The notes: generated by a model from the letters alone, not told the origin. 64,000 nt of DNA from Branchipolynoe longqiensis (GCA_030323885.1 CM059186.1:173377743-173441742), one strand, 5' to 3'; positions 21,900 through 33,340 are shown, counted from the stretch's first letter. Translations and numbers: made by a program.

Positions 21900-22560
21900 G
21901 CAGTGTAGCTTAGGGAGGCTTTCCTAGTTTTCTTTTGCACAGATATTTTTTGTATGTTTTTAGGTCAGGAATTTGTTGTTCCTTCACCGTTTGGGCATTC
22001 CATACCTTCGCAGCCATTTCCAGTGTGCTTCTTTCATGAGCTTTGATTTGGCTTCTGGTTTGCCTTAGCAGTGGTGGATTGTTTGCTCTAGTGTTCCTTT
22101 GTGGTTGTGTTAGGAGTGTAATATCTTCACTATATCCATACGCTAATGTTTTTAGGTGAATTATCCTCCTGTTTTCTAGCAGTTTCACTTTAGTTCTTTT
22201 GTGTATGTCATAGGTGGGGTGCAGTTTGTCCACTTTCAGGCAGGTCTTCAGGGCTCTGTTTTACAATATTTGCAGCTTTTTCAGCAGTTCTTTCTTCGCG
22301 CCCATGTATATTACATCCCCATAGTCAAAGTAGGGGAGCACCATGCCCTTGAAGATTTTTATTGACATTTCTTGTGTCATGTAGTCTCTTAGCTTTGCAA
22401 ATAGCCATAGTTTGTGGTTTATTTTTTGTATGATTTTTATTATATATAGGTTGTAGTTTAGCCGGCTGTCCAGCTGTAGGCCTAGGTATTTATAGTGGTC
22501 TACATTTTCTAGTATTTGATTTCCTAGCTTGCAGTGTAGGTTTCTTTCCGGCAATAATTT
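21900..22560 (-). pseudogene. LINE ORF2 C-terminal fragment
   Basis: Minus-strand translation: CKLGNQILENVDHYKYLGLQ, LPYFDYGDVIYMGA, an in-frame TAA at about 22261, then NRALKTCLKVDKLHPTYDIH, a stretch rich in basic residues, and TYKKYLCKRKLGKPP before the stop. This is the RT thumb and C-terminal region of a non-LTR retrotransposon (CR1/L2-type organisation). The 5' part, including the catalytic RT, is absent. Confidence 0.82.
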
Positions 22561-22835
22561 ATGCGAAAAGAGTACTGTTTAATATATATATATCTAAATC
22601 TGTCTATGTTAAATAGAAAACAGAGACAACCAGGTAATCGGTTTCGCCACTCGGTCGCTGGGGAAGGACTGGAGCTGCGACCCGGCGTGTCTGCATGACC
22701 GGGAGTGGGGTGTTCGTGGCTGTGACATGGCTTTCCCCGCCCCACCTAACCCTGTCCTTCACAATAGACGCCATACTTTGGAACTCACTCTATTTGAGCC
22801 CACAAACAAATGGTTCCTCGTGAGCAAACTTAGTA

Positions 22836-22951
22836 GGATTATGATGGTAATCAGGCCACGAGGGCCAGCCGCTACTGGATGTCGAGAGCTCGACCGACGC
22901 GACATCCAGTACCCGCTGGCCCCCGTGGCTTCTATCTTATCATAATAATCC
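22836..22951. repeat. Imperfect 116-bp hairpin
   Basis: Left arm ggattatgatgg..ggccacgagggccag..tactggatgtcg pairs with right arm cgacatccagta..ctggcccccgtggc..cataataatcc around a 14-nt loop. About 50 bp per arm with small bulges. It may be a tiny foldback MITE. Confidence 0.75.
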
Positions 22952-23018
22952 TTATTCTGCTGCATAAATTAGCAGAATTATATATTCTCGCGTGATATTT
23001 GGTTCTCTGTTATTAACT

Positions 23019-23346
23019 GGTTGGTTGTTGAACTTTTACACCCTGGCAACATCTAAGGTCATATCAGGACCGGTACCGACTTGTGGCAGTGCACATTCAT
23101 GGTACTTTATATTGCTGCCCCACTGGGAGACCAGGCACCATGACCTGATATCCCACTCAGTCACATTATCCTGATGCTGAGCCAACCAGTCCTTGCCCTA
23201 TCCTAATAATCGCAAGCTCCTGGCTAGGAAGCAACAAGTTTCAATTCTTAAAGTCATTGGTTTGACTCGACCAGGTTTCGAACCCGAATCCCATGATCTC
23301 CCAACACGGGACACGGACGCTCAACTCATGCGGCTATCCCGTCTGG
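23019..23346 (-). mobile_element. SINE-A, full length
   Basis: From ggttggttgttgaact at the tail end to the minus-strand head at about 23346 (gtctggcc on the + strand), with the 'gtccgtgtcc' head subtype. Confidence 0.9.
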
Positions 23347-23418
23347 CCCCTGTTACTAACTAGTAACTGTGTTAGATTGCAGTGAAATTGTGCCAACAGT
23401 TTTTGTATACAAGACTTA

Positions 23419-24106
23419 AGGCCCTGTCACATTACGGCGTATGGCGGGAGCATATTGAAAACCTACGTAAGACCTGCGCGTGCCGACCTATCATGACCTT
23501 TGGTGACCTCTCGGGTGGTTTTGAGCGTATGTGGAACCTATGAGGAGCGTATGGGAGCGTACTGTGACATTTTTTGACGGTTTTGATTGGCATGTGGAGC
23601 ATATGAGGAGTGTATGAGGAGCGTATGATTATTTCAGGAGCGTATATACCGAGACCATAGGTCGGGCAATGCTGCCATACGCTACTCAAACGCTTTGCAT
23701 ACCCTACGAATACGCTCCCATACGCAACTCGTAGGTTCTGCATACGCTGTATATGCCCGAGATACGCGAGAGATACGCCCGTGATGCAAGTTGAACGTAT
23801 GAGTAGCATACAACGGCATACCCCTAGCATATGCCGGCGTACCCCCAGTGTACGAGGAGCATATGCCTGCATATGAGTAGCGTATGAACCATACCCCCAT
23901 GTAGGTCAAGATTTTTTTAGCATGCACAAACAAATTTGGACGGATGGACGGGAGAAAGCGTATGGCGGCGTACAGTGGCATAGGCTGGCATAAGCCGGCA
24001 CATGACGGCGTGTGCGGAGCATATGACGGTGTATGCCGACGTATATGACATAGCGCGCCTATGCCGCCGTACGCTCCCCCCCCAAAAACCTAATGTGACA
24101 GCCCCT
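23419..24106. mobile_element. Oligomer-filled MITE, GCGTATG type
   Basis: Terminal inverted repeat aggccctgtcacatta against taatgtgacagcccct. The interior is largely degenerate repeats of gcgtatg/catacgc in both orientations. Related in design to 46861-47386, 48779-49293, 50390-51136 and 53936-54205. Frames through it are repeat artefacts. Confidence 0.8.
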
Positions 24107-24329
24107 GAAAAGCCACGCGAATTTTAAAGCTTGTTCCTGTGGAGGGTTCCATAGGCCTTCCACCCATATAACTAATATGTTTAATGATTGCACCAGGGTG
24201 ATGGTTGGATGTGCAGGGTTAAACCTAAGTAAGTGTTTGGGCTTTGAGAATGTGATGTTTTCATCGTACTAAGCAGCTTTAGTGGGCGATGTTTGGTCCA
24301 CCCTTAGAGAGTTACCTCACCGTGGCCGA

Positions 24330-25005
24330 GGACCCGTGAAAAGGAAGAATATTATCCCCCAAAATAGTTTTGCCCCCTGGCGATGTTATCCCAGAATAAA
24401 CCTGCTGGTGGGAGAGGGGTCATCCTTATACATGTATAAATGGGCCTCGCTGATATAACAGACCAGACGGGATGGGCGAATGAATTAAGCATCGGTCTCC
24501 CGTTTTGGTAGATCATGGAATTCGAACCCATGGGTTCGAACTCTGGTCGAGGCAAATCAATGACTTAAAACTGTATACTTATTGCTTCCTATCCTGGCAC
24601 TAGGCATTATTAGGATAGGGAGATGACTGGTTAGCTCAGTGTCAGGATAATGTGACTGAGTGAAACATCAGGTCATGGAGCTGGCAGCCTGGTCTCCCAG
24701 TGGGGCAGCACTATAAAGTCACCATGAGCGTGCACTGTCACAAGTCGGTACCTGTATTGATATCACCTGAGATGTTGCCAGGACGTAAAACTCCAGCAAC
24801 CAACCAACCCTGATGTAACATCGCCCTATGAATTCTGGGAGTACATGGCATGACACACAAGACCTCACTCTCCACTGCTCTCCTGTGACATGTTTTGGTT
24901 AGAATTTGTGATGGGAGATTATTTCACTGAAGGCTAAGGTACTACACCCTCCTCTACAACCCTAACATTTTCCATGCACATATTTGGTTATAATTTAGTT
25001 TGTCG
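24330..25005. repeat. Duplicated 330-bp block, copy 2 (SINE-filled)
   Basis: Same sequence as 20830-21165, interrupted at 24462-24812 by a full SINE-A flanked by ctgatataaca and ctgatgtaaca. The filled and empty sites together define the SINE boundaries. Confidence 0.88.
24462..24812 (+). mobile_element. SINE-A, full length, boundaries defined
   Basis: Begins gaccagacgggatgggcgaa and ends ctccagcaaccaaccaaccc. It interrupts a block whose uninterrupted version is at 20830-21165. About 350 bp with a roughly 11-bp target duplication, as expected for LINE-mobilised SINEs. Confidence 0.93.
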
Positions 25006-25189
25006 GAGTTTTACGTCCGGACGACATTTGTGGTCACATCCGGACGGTATTTGTCTATGTAAGTAAGCAAAGTTGTGCTTGGAGAGTAGGTGAGTCTAAG
25101 AAACAAAGAATGGCCATTTCATTGCTAATAGTAATACTGGCATTATCTTGCCCCTAGGGGCAGCCTTATTCTAGTATATCTTTACTCCC

Positions 25190-25740
25190 CCCACCTCCAC
25201 TCACCCCCCCCCCCCCGAAAGTTTGTTCCAGTGCATTGTTTCCCGGAGGGGGTGAGGGTGGCGAGGGGAAGGGCGGGGATCAGAGGGGGCTGTTTTATAC
25301 CTCCACACCGGGGTTATCAAGGATAAAGGCTGAGGACAAAGGCACTCAAATAAATAAACTAATTGAATTTGTAACAAATAATTCTTTTTTTGTGTGGTTT
25401 TTGTTGTTTGTTTGTTTAATGACCCCCCCCCCCCCCCCCCCCCCCCCCCCCAGCACCAGAAGTAGACATGGGCTATTGGGGGTAACAAATAATTCATTTA
25501 CCCCTCTCCGCCCCCTCCCCCCCCCCCCCAAACACTCCTTCCCCCCTCCTCCCACAAAGCGAGTGTAGACACCCCCCACCCCCCACCCCCCACCCCCACC
25601 CCCAGAGAATAGCTGACTGGTAACATCAAGGGTATGCTCCTTTAATTTTCAACTGTGATAATTTATTAACAAGTTACAAGGTAGCCAGAACGTCATACAT
25701 GTTCTTAGTAACCTCCCCCCCCCCCCCCCCCCAAACAAAA
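25190..25740. repeat. Poly-C / C-rich tracts
   Basis: Long C runs at 25206-25216, 25423-25451 (about 30 C), 25519-25530, 25569-25605 and 25716-25732, within low-complexity sequence. G-quadruplex or i-motif formation is plausible. Glycine- or proline-rich frames here are artefacts, and run lengths in assemblies are unreliable. Confidence 0.9.
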
Positions 25741-25960
25741 ACAAAAAACGAAAAAAAACCGAAAAAACCGCCCGCCCGACCCTGATTTGTGTGATCAAAA
25801 GACGATTATCATTTTATTTCTTTATTTGGATTCATGTTGGAGTTTTCTGGAACATTGCCAACTATCCAACAGCCACGTGACCGAGTAGAAGGCCGACACG
25901 GAAGGAAGTGTTTAATTGGTGTTAGGAGGTTGTGCCAGCAAAAAGCACTCAATAAATAAA

Positions 25961-26080
25961 GGCTGGACCGAATCAGTAGCGCGCAGCCTTCTCGTGTGGA
26001 AGGCCGGGAGTTCGAATCCCAACCAAGTCAAACCAGAAACATATAAAAGTGATACTTGTCGCAGCTGCTAGGCGCTGTGT
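25961..26080 (+). mobile_element. SINE-A, head only
   Basis: tRNA-like head ggctggaccgaatcagtagc with B box gagttcgaatccc and the first part of the body, ending where the TTAA MITE begins. Confidence 0.85.
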
Positions 26081-26088
26081 GTGTGTCC

Positions 26089-26797
26089 TTAAAGTGGCAT
26101 AGTCCGATCAAACATCAAATTTTCAAAACAAAAACAATTATCTAGATTTGATTCTACATATCTAATTTAGATACTGATGTATTTACTAAGCATTTGTTGT
26201 CACATATCGGGAATACTTAGTCAATTTAATAGAACCTAGTACTGCAGAAGCATATGAGCGGGATGTAGCTCAGGCGGTAGAGTGTCCACCTGTAATGGTG
26301 TCGGTCATCCTATCGATCCTGCTCAGTGGACCCATTTGCAGTTTGGGTTATTTTCCTTTCCAACCAGTGGTCCACAATTGGTTCATCAAAGGCTGTGGTT
26401 TGTGTTGTCCTGTCTGTCGGATAGTGCATATAAAAGACCTCTTGCTGCTTATTGGAAAGAGTAGCCTATGTGGCGGCAGCAGGTTTCCTCCAAAGAAATA
26501 TGTCAGAATGACCATATGCTTGACGTCCAATAGCCGACGATAAAAATCAATGTGCTCTAGAGGCGTCATTAAATAAAACAAGCTTTACTTTTTTTCAAAA
26601 GCCTATGGGATCAGAGTGTTGGGATGCTTGCCGAAATTAATTGTACATGCTTAAAACTTCAAATATCTCAAAAGTTTGCCATTTTAAATAAAAAGCTGCT
26701 CCAGATTAAAGTACGGTAGATAATAGGAATCAATTTGATTTATTTATCTCAGAAAAACTGCAGAAACTCAAACCCATCGCACTTTGCAACTTTGAAA
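26089..26797. mobile_element. TTAA-flanked MITE interrupted by SINE-B
   Basis: Left end ttaaagtggcatagtccgat, right end eroded (cgcactttgcaactttgaa). The two halves, 26089-26256 and 26597-26797, together equal one MITE of the 53050-53405 type. The SINE-B is therefore the younger insertion. Confidence 0.82.
26257..26596 (+). mobile_element. SINE-B, full length
   Basis: Head gggatgtagctcaggcggta, body with 'ctgtctgtcggatagtgca' and 'agagtagcctatgtggc', and 3' end 'gcgtcattaaataaaacaag'. Flanked by imperfect duplications agaagcatatgag and aaaagcctatggg inside the MITE. Confidence 0.92.
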
Positions 26798-27072
26798 CTG
26801 CAGAACTCTTCCGCTAACTGATACCTATTTCATTAAACGCACTGTGCCATCTGGGTTAAAAATACCAGATTCAGACTTTGTAAAAAAGCATAGATGCGGT
26901 TTGACATCTGCAAGCATCCGTGGACACCGCTTCAGGGCTTGTTACAGGAGATGGTTCGATGTCCCTCAACACAAGCCCTGCGATCAACACCCACATCGAA
27001 GACCGTCAGCCAAACCCACCTACTGGCCAAGAGCGGGACTTGTCTCCGCTAGTCTTCCTCTTGTGATCATTA

Positions 27073-27410
27073 AAGGGCTCGGGACGCGGTGGCAGACTCG
27101 GCAGAGCGCAGGCTTCCCATGCGAAGGTCGGGAATTTGAATCCCAGTCAAGTCAAACCAATCACTTATACAAATTGATGCTTGTCGCTACCTAGCCAGGT
27201 ACTCGGCATTATTAGGATATGGCAAGGACTGGTTAGCTCAGTATCAGGATAATGTGACTGAGTGGGCTATCAGATCATGGAGCTGATGGCCTGGTCTCCC
27301 AGTGGGACAGCACTATAAAGTTGCCATGAGTGTGCACTGTCACAAGTCCGTGTCTGTCCTGATATGACCTTAGATGTTGCCGGGATGTAACACTCCAACA
27401 ACCAACCAAC
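27073..27410 (+). mobile_element. SINE-A, full length
   Basis: Head gggacgcggtggcagactcg, B box slightly mutated (gaatttgaatccc), complete body and tail ending aacaaccaaccaacc. Confidence 0.9.
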
Positions 27411-27560
27411 CTGAGTGGTTATTGTGCCAGCTGCCTGGTTTCCCAGTGGGGCAGCACTATAAAGTTACCATGAGTGTACACTGTTGCACATCTGTGCCCG
27501 TCCCTTTTTTTTAAACATTAGATGTTGCTAGGACGTAAGGCCCCAACAAACAAACCATTA
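27411..27560 (+). mobile_element. SINE-A, 5' truncated, tandem to previous
   Basis: Body from 'tgagtggttattgtgccagc' to the tail variant 'aggacgtaaggccccaacaa'. A T8 run replaces the 'ctgatatgacc' segment. It directly follows the previous copy. Confidence 0.85.
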
Positions 27561-27589
27561 AAGAGATGATCTAACCAGTGCTTTACTGT

Positions 27590-27925
27590 TACCTTAAGGT
27601 CATCATCATCATCATGCTGTCGGTCGTGATGCGACAAAGACTGCTTTCATTACTTGACTGCCGCTCTCCCATTTCATGAAAGCTGCCTGCAAAAGTGTTG
27701 AAGTGCTGCTGGCTTTTGCAAGTTACCAGTGGCACTCTCTTGGGGAGCAAATAGAGGTTTCACACCGGCAAGAACATGTCCAGACAGGCGCAAAACTATT
27801 TGTCCCTGCAGTGGCTGGTCGCGAGATGTTGGGAGTTCCATACATCACCCGCCCTTGATGCTGTCAAGAACCTGTACCATAAGGCAGTGGTTTACAACTC
27901 TGCAGGTCACGGGCATCAAACTCCC
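27590..27925. repeat. Unclassified dispersed repeat, copy 1
   Basis: Matches the reverse complement of 52640-53025 (tgctgtcggtcgtgatgcga, tgaagtgctgctggcttttg, gaggtttcacaccggcaag, gcgagatgttgggagttcc). Stops in all frames of the second copy argue against a conserved host exon. Family unknown. Confidence 0.7.
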
Positions 27926-28282
27926 TGATGTATTGCAATACCTGCAATACCTGTATACCTTATGGTAACCATCGATTTCACCCAAAACACGTTAAAACCG
28001 TGGTTCGACACTCCCCTCCCTGCCTTCAAACCCAACTGGTTTCTGCGTCACCCCCCACTTCTAAAAAAATGTACAACTGGGTGAAACTAAACTAGTACCA
28101 TCTCTAAAGGACTTACCATACGAAGAAGGTTTGCTGAAACTCAGGCCTTTACTTCCGCAGATCCTGCGGAGACATGATGAAGTTTTATAAGAGTGTCAAT
28201 AAATATGTAGGGCCTACTCGGTTGAAGCCAGCTACGGTAAAAGGGACGAAGCTGTGTCAAACAACTTAATAACGGATCATAA

Positions 28283-28638
28283 ATATAGACCCCTTTCAAT
28301 GTTTATAAACATTGTGTATGCGCGCACAGTGGCTGCAGAATGAAGGCACACTGCCATTGAGTTTTCCGGTACACGGAGTGCAAGACGTCTATTTTATTCG
28401 AAATTAATAGAAATGCAGAACCCTAACCTTTTAAATTTAAGATAATCTGTTCATTGAATATGTTTTCTATATGTGCTCCAAGCAGTTTATGTCTAGGTGG
28501 TGTGGTTTTAGAGATATTTCACTTTTTCTGTATGATGATTGCTCATAGCCATTGAGTTTGCAGTGTGACAGTGTGTCGTCCCGCAGCCAAAAGGCTGCCT
28601 ATGATACCTATGCTGACGTCATATGAAATAGGTCTATA
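28283..28638. mobile_element. MITE with TATAGACC ends
   Basis: Terminal inverted repeats tatagacccctttca and tgaaataggtctata. A roughly 170-bp internal segment (agaaccctaaccttttaaat, tgtctaggtggtgtg) is shared, inverted, with 9800-9970 in the palindrome-rich insertion. It lies within a LINE fragment. Confidence 0.72.
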
Positions 28639-28730
28639 AGCTAAGAAACAGGGGCAAATAGGAAACAGAGTGAGATGTTCCTGACATTCCATGTGGCAAA
28701 TTACTGGAATATGTTACCAAGTGATGTAGT

Positions 28731-28787
28731 TTGTTTTGTTTGTTGTTTGTTGTTGTTTTACGTCCTAGCAACATCTAAGGTCATATC
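28731..28787 (-). mobile_element. 57-bp SINE-A tail-only insertion with target duplication
   Basis: Minus-strand tail with CAAA end, flanked by agtgatgtagt at 28720-28730 and 28788-28798. It sits in LINE coding sequence that reads through when the insert is removed (SDVV continuing to the next segment). Confidence 0.88.
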
Positions 28788-28989
28788 AGTGATGTAGTAG
28801 AATCGCCCAGTGTTAACGCTTTTAAATCTAGGTTAGACCTGATTGTGGCGACAATACCGAAACAGTCAGAAACCGATACATGAGTATTTTAGCTCCAAAA
28901 GTCACAGAGACGAAAGGTCATACAAACTGCTAACAGGCTATTAGCCGACCTATGGCAGATGAGGATAACGCAAAGTAAAGCAAATGGAA

Positions 28990-29885
28990 ATTACCCTAGA
29001 ACAACCTGGGCATCCATCCTGACAGTAGTATTATGTGTTTATGAACATTCAATACATACATAATAGCTATATGTTTAGAAATAGGATGCTGATTAATGAA
29101 TAGAAAACAGGACTACGCAATTCCAATTACAATAGCGCAAACCAGTAGAGCTAATGATTGGCAGGTCAGTCACCATAGCAACTGTCGATTTGGTGCTTAT
29201 GAATAGCCACAACGTGGCCAGAAACCACATAGTGCCACTTAGAAAGTGCCGTGATTGGTGGGCACCGGAGAATGCCATGAAAATTAACACCGGAGGCAGT
29301 ACCACATGACCTCCTGAAATAAGACACCCGCGCGTAATAAGGGTTGGGGACGGCCAAGGTCTTAATTGGCAACTGACCGGTGCACCCTGCCGCTGAGAGT
29401 GAGACTGCAGCCTTGAAGTTGAAGCTGACTGATCTCTCTCTACAACTGGCTGGCACATAAGCAAAGGTGAACTTACTTACTGACATAACTTCTATTTGTT
29501 GAGCCACACACAAAATACATGAAGGAAAAAACACTCCAAGAAACATAAGCGAAAAAAACATTGAAAAAAAACTAAAACAAGACAAGAAATATAAATATGA
29601 GAAAAAAACCCGAAAAAAACGGGAAAACATTTTAAGAAAAAAAGGATTTTAATGGAAAAAAAAAAGGATTTTAAGAAAAGACACATTTTAGAGAAAAATG
29701 TGAGAATAAAAACCAGAAAAAAAACTTTAATTATATAAGAGAAAAAATATGGTGACCAAAGGCAGGCTACAGCACTAACCAATGCCTCATCAGGTAGGCT
29801 GTGCTTTAGTGATGCCCAATTTGGCCGACCTGACCTTGAGCTCAGCTCCATCGTGCCCCCCCTCCCCCCTTAGCACCACCCACCC
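28990..29885. other. No gene recognised
   Basis: 29093-29470 holds frames on the minus strand without recognisable domains. 29520-29750 is A-rich with 'gaaaaaaa' runs, so the F-rich minus-strand peptide is an artefact. Confidence 0.5.
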
Positions 29886-29887
29886 AC

Positions 29888-30211
29888 CAGACGCGGTGGT
29901 CGAATCGGTTGAACGCAGGCCTCCCATGCGGGAGATTGGGAGTTCAATTCCCGGTTGAGTCAAACCAATGACTTACAAAATTGATACTTTGCACTTACTA
30001 ACTTGGCGGTCGGCATTAATAGGATAGGGCAAGGACCGGTTAGCTCAGTGTCAGGATAATGTGACTGAGTGGGATATCGGGTCATGGTGCCAGCAGCCTG
30101 ATTTCCCAGTGAGGCAGCAATATAAAGTCACCATGAGTGTCACTAGTCGGTACCCATCCTGATATGACCTTAGATGTTGCCAGGATGTAAAAGTCCAACC
30201 ACCAAGCAACC
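29888..30211 (+). mobile_element. SINE-A, full length
   Basis: Head ccagacgcggtggtcgaatc, B box gagttcaattccc, body and tail ending aaccaccaagcaacc. Confidence 0.9.
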
Positions 30212-30234
30212 AGCACCATCCACCTTGTCTTGAC

Positions 30235-30425
30235 TCTCCCCCCCCCCTCCTCTCACCCCACAGAACACCCCCCCCCACCCCACAGAACACCCGCACCCCA
30301 CAGAACACCCCCCACCCCACAGAACACCCCCCACCCCACAGAACACCCCCACCCCACAGAACACCCCCCCCCACCCGACAGAACACCCCCCACCTCACAA
30401 AACAACCCATAAAACACCCCCACCC
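30235..30425. repeat. 15-16-bp minisatellite (ccccaccccacagaacac)
   Basis: About ten copies with variable C-run length. Gly/Val/Cys-rich minus-strand frames are artefacts. Confidence 0.92.
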
Positions 30426-30773
30426 TATGAGGCAAACAAGGAGTGTTAGCGATGGGTGTGCGTGTGGGGGGTGGGGGGCGGGGGTTACTAACAAATAACT
30501 TCGCTATATCAAAAAGCAACTGTTCAAACAAATGACATACTGTCAAAATGACATGTTTTAATTGACAGCAAGAGTAGCCTCAGCACAGTCGGCACAGCGC
30601 GTCTGTCTAATTACCAAGCATCGTTCGTGAGCTCCTGTTGCAGTCCTCATATTACGTCACTCCCGGTGTCCTCCCGGCGTCTCCCAATCAGGTCCCACTA
30701 GACTTCCTAATGACAGGAAGGATGGGCGATATAAGGGGAATGCCGAGGTGGGTTCACATAATATCCCGTTTTG

Positions 30774-31111
30774 TTAAAGTGGCATAGTCCGATGGTTTTG
30801 ACTATCTGGGTTTTTTTAATATAAATATATTAGATTGATCATTATGATCTACTTTACTTTAGTTTGAAATAACTTTTATTTTGAATGACTAACTTTTAAA
30901 TCTGTAGAATTAATTTTGGCAAGCATGCCAAAACTTTGACAACATAGGCTTTTGCGGAAGCAGGTTCTATTAAATTGACTCCGTATTCCCTTCTATATAG
31001 CAACAAATGTTTTATAAGTGTATCGGTATTTAAGTTAGATATGTAGAATTCGATTGAGATAATTGCTTTGATTTTGATAAATTGATGCTTCATCGGACAA
31101 TGTAGCTTTAA
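30774..31111. mobile_element. TTAA-flanked MITE
   Basis: ttaaagtggcatagtccgat at the left, atcggacaatgtagctttaa at the right, TTAA at both borders. Same family as 19295-19651. Confidence 0.82.
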
Positions 31112-31510
31112 TTACTATGGTAGACCCTGGATTGGCGCAATGGCTTTACACCCAAAAGAAACAGTCAAGTATTTGTGGCAACGTGCTGGTTTTTTTATGC
31201 AGAATAAAACCACAATAGCCGTAGCTAGGGTTTGTTGTTTGCGGTGAGATAAATTCTTGGAACAGACGAGTGCCCGAAGGCGCGAGACACCAAAGAGGTT
31301 CCCATGGAATCTTTTAATCTAAATGCTCTGAAATGTCATTTCCAGTAATTTCAGGGAGGTTACATATTGGAGTGCTTTTTTCGTCTATGTTTTTGGGAGG
31401 GCAAGGGGTTGGCGGGATGGGGGGCGGGGGTCCACACTCCCCCCCCCTCTAGCTACGGCCATACAAACTGTACCTCAGTGTAAAACACTTTAAATTTAAG
31501 TAGGCCCCGT
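31112..31510. other. No feature recognised
   Basis: Unassigned sequence including a short G-rich run at 31396-31430. Confidence 0.5.
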
Positions 31511-31523
31511 GCTTATTGGATAT

Positions 31524-31580
31524 ACCGTCCTGATATGACCTTAGATGTTGCTAGGACGTAAAACCGCAACCAATAACAAC
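31524..31580 (+). mobile_element. SINE-A tail-only insertion with probable target duplication
   Basis: ccgtcctgatatgacc to 'aggacgtaaaaccgcaacc'. Flanks tattggatat (31514-31523) and tattggttat (31581-31590) match at 9 of 10 positions. Confidence 0.75.
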
Positions 31581-31819
31581 TATTGGTTATGCGCAACCAA
31601 TAGCAGCAGTGAGTCGGGAACCGGCGGTGAGAGATAGTCACGTGACGGCCCCCTAACGGCGAAATAACATCGGGGAACCAGTAGTCTGGCGGGTCCCCTG
31701 GCCTCCGGGCGTCTGGGCGCATCGCTCACATGCCCGCTGGTGCCAAGGTCCATTCCACGCACACGCGGGACCCACATCACAGGCTCGGGGACCAGGAGAA
31801 CCTGCCCCGTAACCAGTCA

Positions 31820-32753
31820 GGGCCCGTATGCATGGAGCGGTGTTAGCGGCGTGTGGTGTTAATCCTGTAACACTGGGTAGTTATCACCAGTTATCGCCGG
31901 CGTCAAGAACTATGTCACGCCGTATGCATGGGGGCGTAAACGGTGAGTGTTAGCTAAACGTGAATGTATTTATAGATTTGGGAAATCCCTCGATTAAACA
32001 ATATGAATAACGCCGCCAATGCGGCGGCATTGTTAATATCGGTTCGAATTTAGGGTTAAATTGATCAAAGTTCACTTATGACGCACGTAATTATGTTAAA
32101 TATGACAGCATTGAATAGATTTGGGCCTAATATATAGCCGCCGATTCGGCGGCGGTGGCGGCGGCGGCGATTTGTTTACTTTACAATCACATTCGTCGAT
32201 TTGACAATATGAATAACGCCGCCAATGCAGCGGCGGTGTTAAGATCGGTTCGAATTTAGGGTTAAATTGATAAAATTTCACTTATGGCGTATGTAATTAT
32301 GTTAAATATGACAGCATTGAATAGATTTGGGCATAATATATAGCCGCCGATTCGGCAGCGGCGGCTTGGGGACAGTATGGATATCGACGTCCGGCGGTAG
32401 TGCCGGCGATTTGTTTACTTTACACTCGTCGATTCGAAAATATTAATATCTCCGCCAATGTAGCGGCAGCATGAATTTCGCTTCGGATTTAGGGTTAATT
32501 TGATCAAATTTCACTTATTGCTTATTTAATTCGGTCAAATATGATAGCATTGAATAGATTTGGGCTCCATCCTCACACTAACCTAACACTAACACCGCTG
32601 TAAACCTGCTATGAGCAGAGTTAGAATTTCCGAGTTTAAACGTGCGGTGTTAGGCCTAACACTGCTCCATGCATACCAACTTTTCGGCGCTAAACCAGAA
32701 ATCCCGCCATAAACGCGTTTTGGGTCTCTAACACCGCTCCATGCATACGGCCC
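31820..32753. mobile_element. Satellite-filled, Harbinger-like non-autonomous element
   Basis: gggcccgtatgcatggagcg at the left and ccgctccatgcatacggccc at the right are perfect complements over most of 19 bp. Three internal units of about 190 bp (gccgccaatgcggcgg, aatttagggttaa, gaatagatttggg). Best-preserved copy of the family in the window. Confidence 0.8.
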
Positions 32754-33329
32754 CTGGAGCGCGTCAGTAAATTGCGCACAAAACTAGGCATGCAGCTGCT
32801 GCCGCTGGCGGCGGATTTCCTCATTGTTTTTTGTTTACTTTTTCTTCTTAATAAACTAATTTGGCACCCAATAGCGAAAGGTTGTTGTAACTTAGCTGTA
32901 TCCACTGTATCCTTAAATCGAAACAAAAATTAAGTGTTTTTGATTATTTAGCAACTATTTTGGATGAAAATATATCATTACAAATGGCCATGTCTCACCA
33001 GTGGAACTGCTAGATTGTTTTGTTTGTTGGAGTTGGATGTCCTAGACGAGTGGGCGATAATGGGGAGAGTACAACTGATACCACACACACAAATAACCAT
33101 CGCAAATTTGAAATGTTCTGAGTGCTGGACAATACTGGAGTGTTTTTGTGTGTGGGTGCATTGTTTTTTTGTTTTTTTAATTTGTAATATTTTTATTTCC
33201 TCTACGCAATATTATGTTGCTTCTAGAAGAACCCACTATACCACAACACAGCCATTGTGTCTTTCCACAATGATAGATCTACTATGAATATATATATATG
33301 TCCTCGATGTCGGATAGATCAAATATCCT
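32754..33329. other. No gene recognised
   Basis: The 32964-33287 plus-strand frame has no recognisable domain and crosses a T-rich tract. Nothing assignable seen. Confidence 0.5.
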
Positions 33330-33340
33330 CCTACCCACAG

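Larger units (their letters stand above)
28080..28880 (+). pseudogene. LINE ORF2 3' fragment, interrupted
   Basis: Plus strand. SLKDLPYEEGLLKLR resembles the post-RT region of CR1/L2-type ORF2, and after the interruption FHVANYWNMLPSDVV and NAFKSRLD follow. It is interrupted at 28283-28638 by a MITE and at 28731-28787 by a SINE-A tail-only insertion, and it has frameshifts. Confidence 0.75.

Noticed and set aside
25000..25055. Another SINE-A tail at ggagttttacgtccggacga
   Set aside because: Resembles the tail but with a different core (catttgtggtcacatccgg). Too diverged to assign.
25963..26030. tRNA gene from A and B boxes at SINE heads
   Set aside because: Boxes are present but each head continues into SINE body. 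No mature tRNA fold.
29492..29851. F-rich minus-strand peptide resembling a membrane protein
   Set aside because: It is the antisense of an A-rich tract. No plausible homologue.
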